Positions 1 through 7,724 of a DNA stretch of 11,248 nt are shown here, in pieces. Within the stretch, counting starts at the first letter, position 1; each line of letters begins with the position of its first letter. Source of the stretch: Thermomucor indicae-seudaticae (taxonomy: Eukaryota > Mucoromycota > Mucoromycetes > Mucorales > Lichtheimiaceae). Made by a program: the position numbers and the translations under genes. Below the pieces are notes generated by a model, which had not been told where the DNA came from, did no database searches, and was given only the letters and a program-made list of their open reading frames with translations. The DNA is taken from assembly GCA_000787465.1 (NCBI GenBank), contig JSYX01000850.1, forward strand, positions 1-11,248, given 5' to 3'.

Positions 1-226
1 TACAGTGCAAATGTATTTCAATTTCACCGTAAATCTTCGTTAAAGCATGGCGCAAATTTCACTTGAAGTTGACGCAAACACTACCAACAGAGGACGCAAA
101 AAGTTATTCAAAAACCAGTAATTCTTAGCCTAAGAAATCATGCGTTAGGTGAACAGTCACGAAAACTCTCGTCTCAAAAAAATTAGGCTTTTTTCAGTTC
201 CTTGATACCTTTCTGAACCAAGCATA

Positions 227-1676
227 ATGGCAAAATCATCAGCAGACAACAACAAGAAATCAAAACCACAACCGAGCCGCAAGGGCAAAAAGGCATGGAA
301 AAAGAATATCGACCTCTCTGCTGTTGAAGAAAGTCTCGAGTCTATACGTGCCCTAGAACGAGTCCAGTAATGAAATGAGACCAGTTGTCGGATCGGTGCA
401 GTCGACCATTAACCTTTTCACTTGATTATTACAGTGGTTCAGCTGATGACGATAAGCTTTTCATTATTGATACTATTGGCGATGCAGAAGGCAAGTGAGA
501 GCCAGGTGGATATATACACCAAGCTCCTTTCTTTTTAACGTTACTGTTCGCACACAGTCAAGAAGCAAGTGGCTAGAGAAAAACAGCTCAAAGTCGACGA
601 GATCTTGGCTCAACGGTCCGCAGTACCAGCGATACTCCAGCCCAGTCGTTCGCTTCAGACAGCATCCAAAGCAATCAAACGTAAAGTAGAGCAACTGGCG
701 AAACGACACCTGGAAGGCGCCACAACACCCAAGCCAAAGAAAACGAAACGGACCACCGCGACATATGATCTGTGGGGAGACCAAGAACACGAATACAAGA
801 AAGAGGAAGATGATAATGATTATCTTGAACCCGCCAAAGAGCACAAAGTCAAAGCACCCGAGACCCTTGCGCAGAAACCCACCGCTTCATTGCACCAACC
901 GGCTGTCCAAGTCCCTCACCCGGGTGCGTCCTACAACCCGACATTCGAAGAGCATCAAGCGTTATTGAAACAAGCAGGCGATATTGAAATTCAAAAGGCA
1001 GAAGCTGAGCAGAAATTGAAGGAACAACTTTCGTACAGAAAAGAATTGGATGCCTTGAAAGACGAATTGGATCAAGCCAACGATGATGATGACGACGAAG
1101 AAGAAGAGGAAGAAAACACGAACGACGAACCTGAAAACAACAAATCCAACGAGATGGGAAAACGTAAAACAAAAGCGCAAAGAAACAAAGAAAAGCGATT
1201 GAGATTGGAACAGAAAATGCTGGCTCAGCGTGAAGAAGAACGTAAAATTCGACGGCAAATAGAGTCGCTCGCAAGCATCGAAGGAGAAGTCAAAAAACGT
1301 ATAGAAGATTTGGAGAAAGCAGAAGAGGCTCGGCGTAAACATAGAGAAGAGGCTGAAAAGAAGGGTTATAAGCGGATTGGCAAGCATTTTGTCAAAGAAA
1401 TGAATATTGAAGTACAACTGGAAGACGAACTTAGCGAGAGTTTGCGTCAGTTAAAGGTAAATTAACTGACTGAACAGAGCTAGTAGTATAGCATATAACT
1501 AACTGACTGGATGAAATTTTTAGCCTGAGGGCAATATCTTTATTGATCGGTATGTCAGTCTTACGAAGCGGAATATCGTGGAACCAAGAGTACCTGTGAA
1601 ACCCCAGAAACGCTATAAGCCTAAAGTCTATGAAAAGCGTTCCTACAAGATGTTTGACGCAAAGCAAAAACAATGA
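227..1676 (+). CDS. NOP53: Nop53 (GLTSCR2/PICT1 family) ribosome biogenesis factor, 4 exons
   Basis: Exons 227-366, 435-490, 558-1456 and 1524-1676 give 415 residues. Introns are 68, 67 and 67 nt. Nop53 is a nucleolar and nucleoplasmic factor of 60S subunit assembly; in yeast it recruits the exosome helicase Mtr4 to pre-60S particles for 7S pre-rRNA trimming. Seen here: a basic N-terminus with RKGKKAWKKNIDL (about 18-31); an arch-interacting motif LFIID (55-59) of the LFx(hydrophobic)D type that binds Mtr4; a PHPGASYNP block (about 185-193) followed by HQALL; a coiled-coil-like charged middle; an acidic run of D and E (about 241-251); and a family-type C-terminus running PEGNIFIDR to VEPRVPVKPQKRYK (366-400). 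Intron 2 needs a GC donor to stay in frame. The start is the first ATG in frame with the family N-terminus. The family call is firm; expression is not shown. Confidence 0.93.
491..557 (+). other. GC-AG intron 2 of NOP53
   Basis: The exon ends GAA G (490) and the intron starts GCAAGTGAG, so the junction is AG|GCAAGT, the known strong form of a GC donor. The acceptor is cacacag at 551-557. Joining G with TC gives a Val codon and continues into KKQVAREKQ. The GT four bases downstream (495) leaves phase 2, and no AG in the acceptor region restores the reading frame, so the GC donor is the only in-frame solution found. Confidence 0.85.
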
Positions 1677-1873
1677 TAATAGTAACCTACTTATTCTATT
1701 GGAATGTCATGCCGTATCTATCATTATCATCTTCACGTTTAAGAAACTATGAACAACCTTTCCTTTGGGGTTTTGTGCCTAGAATGTCCTGATTTTTATG
1801 GATAGAGAACTATAAAAGAGGAGGTACGAGAGGGGATCGGTGGAGGAACGAAGGAAGGAAGGGTGGATGACGG

Positions 1874-4131
1874 CTAAAATCTTCGTGTGTCTTTAATAGA
1901 ATAAGTGGGCACACGCAAATCTCCAGTGTTTCCAAAAGTGTCCATTCCGTCTTCTCGATTCGCGAGAAGAGCGTTCAGTTTTGCAAATGGGCTATCACCA
2001 GTTGTCGTGTTATTGTTGGCATTAGTAGCTCCCTGAACAATGGGTGGTTAATTTTGAGCGTACGGACCATCTGTCGCTGAAAAACTCCGGTAATTCTTAC
2101 CTGGGCAGATGAAGGGAAAGTAAAAGCTCGGGACTGACCAGCAGTAGCAGACGAAGTAGGGTTAAAGACTCCCAGTGTGGGTGACCGGCTTAGTGCAGTA
2201 GTAGGTGTAAAGGTGGGCGATGCGGATAATGTCTGACCAAACGTAGATGTGCCGAACGCACTGGTTGGTTGGGGTTGAAGTGTCTGTTGTTGTTGTTGAC
2301 TGCCGAATTGTGAAGTGGCGAATGCACCGGTTGCCTGAGGTTGAAGCGTTTGCTGCTGCTGTTGTCGTTGTTGTTGCTGATTGTTATTATTATTGAATTG
2401 TGCAAAAGGATTGTTAGATCCAGTCGGTTGAGGCTGCTGGAAGCCAGTAATAGTGCTAGTTTGGAACGGCGCCAAACCTGTCAATTGAGACTGTTGTGGC
2501 ATACCAGTCATCTGTGCCTGAAGATTCTGACCGAAGCCTCCAAATTGCTGATATGGGTTATTGGCATGCTGCTGATAGGGGTTACCGGTGGTTTGAGGAA
2601 ACAGTGACTGGGTATTGGCTGAAATAGGGTCATTAAACGTCACGCTCGTCGTGCCAGTGTTTTGTGGCCACTGTTGCTGCTGCTGGGTATTGGCTGAGAG
2701 AGGATCGGTAAAGGTGAAACTCGTCATGCCGGTGTTCTGTGGCCATTGTTGCTGCGGCTGCTGCTGTTGTGCGTATGGATTAAGTGATGCATCGAATGTT
2801 TGAGTTACTGGGAATGGATTGAAGCTATCAAGTTTTTAAAGTCATCAGCAACAAGAGTCTTTGCTCGTGTAAAGACATAAGATTCGGACCTGGAAGTTTG
2901 AGTGCCGTTGCTTCCGCTTCCAAATAGTTTTTCCTGATTTTCGCGTTCAAGCTTTTCCCGTTGCTTGCGTTCTTTCTCTTTCGCTTCCTCTTCACTAAGT
3001 CGAATGGCTCTTGCCAAGTCCTCATCGCTATCGAAGCATTATTATCTAACATTCCATGTGACGTAAATCAATCTCTTGTCCATACCTCTCTTGTTCGCGC
3101 CGCTTTCGCTCCTCTGCCTCGGCCATGCGTTTGCTTTCCTCGATTGCTCTTTGTAAATCTCTATCTTCAGTATCATAACCTTGAGCGCCGCCAAAATCGC
3201 TGATATGTCTTATTCCCATCGAATCATTCAGGTAGTCATTGACTCCAGCCATACGATCTCGCATTTGCTGCCTCTGACGACGCTCTTCACGTAGCCGGGA
3301 ATCATCCGTTAACAAATTTGTGATATCCTTTGCCTTTTGGCGGACTAGAAATTTAACTCAGTAAAATGATCATCATCGACAAGGGAAAAAATATTGTCAC
3401 ACTTACCGTTAGCGCCAACATCCCGGCCATTGTCATCAATATGCTGGAATTCCTTTAAGGTCTTGACGACGTAAATGTTTTCCTTGGCATACAATACAAC
3501 ATTCTCCGATCCCACGTGTAGACAATAATCCAGCAAAAGTAATGCCTGTATATCCGGCCAGATTTCAACAACTTATTGTTTAGACGGAAACATGTGCATG
3601 ACCAATTTTACCTTGAAGACGTGACGCCAGTTTTTACCCTTGTCATTTAATCGTTTATCAATCATGTCCATGATCTCAATAAAATCATGTCTATACAGAG
3701 TACATTTATAGTTGTTAGTGGGTGAGATACTCCAAACGGAGCATGGGGCTACAAAAAGACAACGCATCCCTCTTCTTCACTCTCTTGACAGGTTCCCCCT
3801 TGTCTCCCATATATCACAAAGCAAAACGGAAAACTTGGATCTGAACGTACTGATTATATGTCAATTGAGCAATTTCGTTCATCAAAGTCCCACTTGGACC
3901 CCAAGGATCGTTCGAAGTAGCCTCACGGACCTTTCTTTGGACATCGGAAAAGCCTTTGGCGTAGTTTTTACTGTAAACGTAAGACTATGTTCAGTAACTT
4001 GCGATGAATAAAAAAGTCCCCAGTCCAGCTTCTCTCTCTATATGTATACGTATGTATACGTATATATACGGAGCGCTGGGGGAAAAAACGACCGAAACTT
4101 ACATGCTACGCACTACACCTTTGCCTGTCAT
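1874..4131 (-). CDS. ENT1: Epsin (ENTH-domain endocytic adaptor, Ent1/Ent2-like), 8 exons
   Basis: Exons on the minus strand are 4131-4103, 3970-3851, 3690-3612, 3545-3407, 3344-3086, 3027-2890, 2824-2101 and 2032-1874, giving 548 residues; phases agree at every junction. Epsins bind PtdIns(4,5)P2 at the plasma membrane, bend it, and link ubiquitinated cargo to clathrin coats. The ENTH domain spans about 8-145 (ATSNDPWGPSG, IMDMIDKRLNDKGKNWRHVFK with the family's key features, YVVKTLKEFQHIDD). Two ubiquitin-interacting motifs follow, at about 181-198 (DLQRAIEES) and 210-225 (DLARAIRLSEEE). The tail is Gln-rich, with NPF at 257-259 and 393-395 for EH-domain partners, seven QxTG motifs, and a C-terminal block NALLANREDG..DTFGNTGDLRVP that I recall as conserved in fungal epsins. 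The start gives VRSIKNYAKGF, close to the Ent1 N-terminus. I see no clear clathrin box. Intron 6 (2889-2825) has a weak donor, GTCCGA. Confidence 0.95.
2608..2751 (-). repeat. Coding tandem duplication in the epsin tail (75-bp period)
   Basis: Residues 280-302 and 305-327 are near-identical 23-residue units of the form QQWPQNTGxTSxTFxDPxSANTQ. The DNA repeats with a 75-bp period. Each copy carries one QNTG motif. This is an internal duplication that added a motif to the disordered tail. Confidence 0.85.
4041..4070. repeat. 10-bp tandem repeat in epsin intron 1
   Basis: Three head-to-tail 10-bp units: tatgtatacg, tatgtatacg, tatatatacg, preceded by a tctctctc run. The units contain the palindromes GTATAC and TATACGTATA. 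It lies inside the 132-nt first intron of the epsin gene (4102-3971). Confidence 0.85.
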
Positions 4132-5062
4132 TATGGATACTAATTACAGAATGACGGCAAAAAGAGATGAAGATGGCGTTGTAATAATAAAAAGAAGGAA
4201 AACACCTCTGTTGGGACGAATTCAAAACCAAAATAGCAACGATCGCCGGGCTTTAAAAATACTCGACTCTTGCAACGAAAATTTCGGCGCAATTGGCATT
4301 CTTTCGCGTGAAAAGCGCTACCCAATGATAAGAGAGAACTTTAGGAATTGTCTCTGGACTATGTACGAAGAATGTATGCATGCTTTCGTTCAAAGGTATT
4401 TGAGATAATCGACTGAGAAGAGTATTTCCGCACGGTGCTTCTGCAAGACTCTCTGGTATTGTTCCACAAAAAGGACGATCAGGAAGAATTCCGATACACA
4501 ATGGAATTCCAGATCCATTACCCTCGAAGGTTAATTCTTGATGCTTCTACAATTATCCTCCAAAACAGCAACTGTTTAATGTCGATGATAAAGCTACACG
4601 GTGGACGGTATATTTTTCGAAGCATAAAATATTTGGCCTACTGGTAGATAGACCGTACGTAGCACCTGCTATCAGCAAGGTTACAAACGAACCTGCTCAT
4701 ATGTTGCAAAGTTTTGTGTTTACGAGTCGCTGGTCTTCCCCTAAACCAAGACTAATTTAAACAAAAGGTCTAAAAAAGAATGCATAGTAAGCATTGTCTT
4801 CTATACTGATTTCATCGCTGCAATAAAATAACGTGCAATTTATTAATAACTCGTGAAAATGCGTCATAAGCACCTTTTGATATGCCCCAGAATAACCAAT
4901 CCACTTGTGGAAAGACTCGCTGACTACATGTTTGTTTACCATACAAGGTCGACTTGTTGATTTTATAACGATGTAGCTTTCTCGTCTGAATCATAGTCCA
5001 AGATTTTATTAATTTGAAGATACTACTACAGAAATATAATAAGCGGTGACGAAGTATTAGCT
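4132..5062. other. Intergenic: epsin upstream region and fasciclin gene 3' region
   Basis: This 931-bp stretch holds the epsin promoter (right next to 4131) and the 3' UTR of the fasciclin gene (from 5062 leftwards). On the minus strand, the bases just before the epsin ATG form a pyrimidine-rich leader (about 4160-4200), and a CCAAT box reads on the minus strand at 4296-4292. No TATA box is clear. Open frames on the plus strand at 4134-4408 and 4435-4647 show no recognised domain, and the first would start 2 bases from the epsin ATG, so I do not call them genes. Confidence 0.5.
5005..5010 (-). terminator. AATAAA polyadenylation signal of the fasciclin gene
   Basis: On the minus strand AATAAA lies 53 nt after the TAG stop at 5063, the expected distance for a canonical cleavage and polyadenylation signal. 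Confidence 0.6.
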
Positions 5063-7277
5063 CTACATTGTAGCTGTCGAAGACGTCTGCGAAGGATTTG
5101 TTTGGCCTGAACCTTGCGAGGACGGTTGGTTAGTTGCCGTCCCTTGGCCTGAACCCTGCGAAGAGGTAGTTCCTTGGCCTGAGCCTTGCGAAGACGGTTG
5201 ATTCGTTGCAGTACCATTAAGAACTGTATTTCACATATGTTGTTAATACATATGCGATAAGCTGTACTCAGAAATACTCTGAGTGAGTCTGTACTTGCCT
5301 CTGTCGATGACATGTAGAACACCATTGTTGAGCAAGATATTAGCTTGAAGCACTTGAGCTCCGTTGACTGACGGTTTGCGTTTCCAAGTTAACAAACATC
5401 ATCATGGGCATAGAAAAAAAAAGAACCTACCTGTAAAATTGGTTTGATTGATGCTTTGAAGCGTCAGAGTTTGGCCGCTAAGTGTAGGAACTTGGATACC
5501 ATTGCCCTGTTGCCCATTGCCGGACTGCTGGCCGTTACCGGGTTGTTGACCACCACCAGGTTGTTGACCATTGCCCGGTTGTTGAGCGGTTCCAGGCTGT
5601 TGGCCAGTTCCAGGTTGCTGCTGGCGCCGTGCGATTTGCTGGGCTGCAGTAGTAGTGGTAGTAGCAGCAGGAACATTAGGCTGCTGACTCTGCGATGGCT
5701 GCTGGGCGCCGTTACTGGAAGTGGAACTCACGTTGGTCGAATAAACCACCTGTTGAACTATATGATTTGCTAGCAGCGTCTGCAAAGTATCTTGATCCAT
5801 CGATTGGCTCTGCAAAGATTGCAGTGCTTGGTTCGACGGTGCAAATATAGTGATCTACGATCATTGTTCGATCTCAGCTTCTCTTTTTCTCTGTGTGATG
5901 CTCAAATAGCTAAAAGAAGACTTACATTGGCGGCAGAATCAATAGCCGAAGCGAGTGATTGAGCTTGTTGCAGGAACTGTCCAAGAGTCGAAATTTCAGT
6001 AACGTTCTGTATCACTGCAGAAGGTCTTTGCGGTGGAACAAGAACTATACAACAGTAGCAGGATGAGTAAGATAGTAAACCTCTTCGTAGTTCTAGTTGT
6101 TTTTACCTTTATCAATGACGTGGATGACGCCGTTGGAGGCAACAATGTCATACAGTGTAACGTTAGCAGACGAAACACCATTGCTGATCGCATAATTGGT
6201 CATGGTGCCTTGTTGCTGCTGCTGTTGGGCTTCCTTGAAGAATCTGAGTAGCTTACGGTTGTGGTCACGAGACAAACCAACTCTGATACGTTGAGGGTAC
6301 CAGCTAAAGCCGTTCCCGGCATTACCACCTTGGCTTTGCCCGTTGCTGGTGGCCTGGGGCTGCTGAGTGGGCTGCTGTTGAGTAGACTGCTGGTTACCGG
6401 TCGTGGTTGATTCACCGCCCATAGCTGTCGCAGAGGGTTGACTGGAAGATGCACTCGTAGCACCACCTCCCAGGATGGCCGTACCTGCAGGTTGTGACGA
6501 TGCTGAGCCTGACGGACTGGTCTGATTTCCAACCATGCTCGTCTGGTTTCGAGAAATGATAAGTGGCAAACCATATCCGAACTTGTCTATCGTCTGGTTG
6601 GTCAGAAGAGTTGGGACAATCGTGGTGTCGTTCGTGATATCACTGAGCAGGTAGGTTCCGTTCAAAAGATGGTAACAGATAACATCGGTTACTGAAAAGT
6701 TCTGCAAAGGTCCTGTCGTAAACGGATTGGGTTGCATACTAGAATTTGATCCGGACGACTGGGTAGGCTGGGCAGCAGAAGAACCAGCAGACGAGGAAGG
6801 CGACTGCTGCATGGACTGTTGCTGCTGCGACGAAGTCGTTGGCGATGCGCCTGACAATGACTGCGACGACGAGGTAGGAGACACTTGGCGACGGGCAAGA
6901 CTGCCTGTACCTCCACCTCCAGAAGCCGCCTGCGTTGGGTTACCCGAAACTCCACCATAGCTGCTACTTGGGCTGCTGCTTCCGCTCGTCATACTAGTCG
7001 AAGTTTGACCACTAGGCATGGCAGACGACGAACTATTCTGCTGCTGCATTTCCTGCCAGACTGCATCGGATGGCACGAACAGTGTATAATTGCCAGGCTG
7101 AGAAAGTAGACTCAAGAGAGGCTGATACTCGGGCGAAGATGTAAGCAGCTGTACGAACTTGGTTGCTGGCGAAAGTTGGGTCGTGTTAAGTATCTCAAGT
7201 ATAGTACTGCCAAACAGTTGGGCCGACGCGGTGGACGCGCCCAATATGGCCGCCATAAACAGCTTGCTGCTAACCAT
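5063..7277 (-). CDS. Secreted protein with two FAS1 (fasciclin) domains, 5 exons
   Basis: Minus-strand exons are 7277-6107, 6044-5926, 5854-5431, 5367-5299 and 5223-5063, giving 647 residues. FAS1 domains mediate cell-surface and matrix adhesion. Residues 1-20 are a signal peptide ending in SAQ. FAS1 domain 1 (about 21-395) has the H1 motif YTLFVPSD (64-71) and the H2 motif NGVIHVIDKVL (382-392). Domain 2 (about 396-600) has ITIFAPSN (431-438) and NGVLHVIDRVL (586-596). Low-complexity inserts interrupt both: S/T/G/Q-rich at about 80-187 and 246-322 in domain 1, and Gln/Pro/Gly repeats at about 471-549 in domain 2. Many N-x-S/T sequons suit secretion. The tail has three SSQGSGQ repeats and no hydrophobic GPI-type end, so release or wall association is more likely than a GPI anchor. 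Intron 4 has a GC donor. The exact ligand is unknown. Confidence 0.92.
5224..5298 (-). other. GC-AG intron 4 of the fasciclin gene
   Basis: On the minus strand exon 4 ends GAC AGA G and the intron begins GCAAGTAC (AG|GCAAGT at the junction, as in NOP53). The acceptor is aaatacag. Joining G to TT makes Val and reads on as LNGTATNQPSSQGSGQ to the stop. The alternative GTACAG donor four bases downstream gives phase 2 and runs into a stop at once. Confidence 0.85.
5498..5620 (-). repeat. 18-bp coding minisatellite (hexapeptide QQPGxG) in FAS1 domain 2
   Basis: Residues 509-549 are seven consecutive units: QQPGTG, QQPGTA, QQPGNG, QQPGGG, QQPGNG, QQSGNG and a shortened QQGNG. The DNA period is 18 bp, with drift between units. 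The frame is kept throughout. Confidence 0.9.
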
Positions 7278-7374
7278 TGTTTGCGTGAGAGATAAGCAGA
7301 CAACCCGAGAAGAAGACTGAGAAATTTAAGCATTCGATGCAATCTTTTAGCAACGGTTTGATGGGCATGCCCAT
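7270..7374 (-). promoter_or_regulatory. Upstream ORF overlapping the fasciclin start codon
   Basis: On the minus strand ATG at 7374 opens a 34-codon frame that begins MGMPIKPLLK and ends at TAG 7272-7270, a few bases past the main ATG (7277-7275) and out of frame with it. A second in-frame ATG lies at 7368. Ribosomes that start here cannot reinitiate at the main ATG except by backing up, so it could lower translation. It matters only if transcription starts upstream of 7374, as the TATA box suggests. Confidence 0.45.
7361..7374. repeat. 14-bp perfect palindrome ATGGGCATGCCCAT
   Basis: The 14 bases equal their own reverse complement. It sits in the presumed 5' leader of the fasciclin gene and contains both start codons of the upstream ORF. 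It could be a binding site for a dimeric protein. Confidence 0.7.
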
Positions 7375-7430
7375 GCCTTTTGTTCGTAAACAAGGGTACC
7401 GTGTAGGGTGCAAGAAAGGGGCCCCGGTCA

Positions 7431-7438
7431 TTTATAAA
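7431..7438 (-). promoter_or_regulatory. TATA box of the fasciclin gene
   Basis: TTTATAAA reads as TATAAATG on the minus strand, about 155 nt upstream of the ATG at 7277. It predicts a transcription start near 7405 and a leader of roughly 125 nt that contains the upstream ORF at 7374-7270. Confidence 0.5.
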
Positions 7439-7724
7439 CCCTTATAGAAATTCTCTTTTACACTAAGACCAGCGACCGGCATATGGGTGCCGTAACTCTC
7501 CGTGCTGCTCTTGTTACTGTTCCCCAAATTTGTATGTTTAATTCTTAAGAGTCTTTTTTTCTGCGTACTCGCCAAGTCTGTTTGCTTTCTTCTAGAGCAT
7601 AATAAAGAAAACATGCAATATGTAGTCCTTTGATCATATTAAAGGGATCGCCATGCGCTCTGTGTAACAAGGAGAAATGCTCAAAGCGATCACCCCCGAT
7701 AACTGGGTTCATTGATTCAGCATC

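Larger units (their letters stand above)
7278..7724. promoter_or_regulatory. Divergent promoter between the fasciclin gene and the 7725 gene
   Basis: This 447-bp region separates the two start codons. For the minus-strand gene it holds TATAAA at 7438-7431, the GGGGCCCC palindrome at 7418-7425, an upstream ORF and a C/T-rich leader before the ATG. For the plus-strand gene I see no clear TATA box; a short ATG-started frame at about 7614 (acatgcaatatgtag) precedes the main start. Confidence 0.55.

Noticed and set aside
495..557. Ordinary GT donor at 495 for NOP53 intron 2
   Set aside because: It leaves phase 2, and no AG acceptor near 557 restores the Nop53 frame; the GC donor at 491 fits exactly.
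2341..2607. Plus-strand leucine-rich frame resembling a membrane protein
   Set aside because: It is the antisense reading of the Gln-rich epsin tail (CAA/CAG read as TTG/CTG).
4134..4408. Plus-strand open frame starting MDTNYRMTAKRDEDG
   Set aside because: Its ATG would be 2 bases from the epsin ATG on the other strand, it has no recognisable motif, and it falls in the epsin promoter.
4435..4647. Plus-strand open frame of 70 codons
   Set aside because: No motif, no promoter or splice partner, and it lies in an AT-rich intergenic stretch where such frames arise by chance.
5498..5620. Repeat array considered as a CRISPR-like or regulatory array
   Set aside because: Units are 18 bp with no spacers and translate in frame as a hexapeptide repeat inside a coding exon.
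6727..6960. Plus-strand frame rich in Cys, Asp and Glu opposite the fasciclin gene
   Set aside because: It is the antisense shadow of Gln/Ser/Ala codons in the FAS1 insert.
7112..7336. Alternative minus-strand start MLKFLSLLLGLSAYLS, signal-peptide-like, overlapping the fasciclin start
   Set aside because: It is out of frame with the FAS1 domains and no in-phase splice links them; the main ATG at 7277 already gives a good signal peptide.
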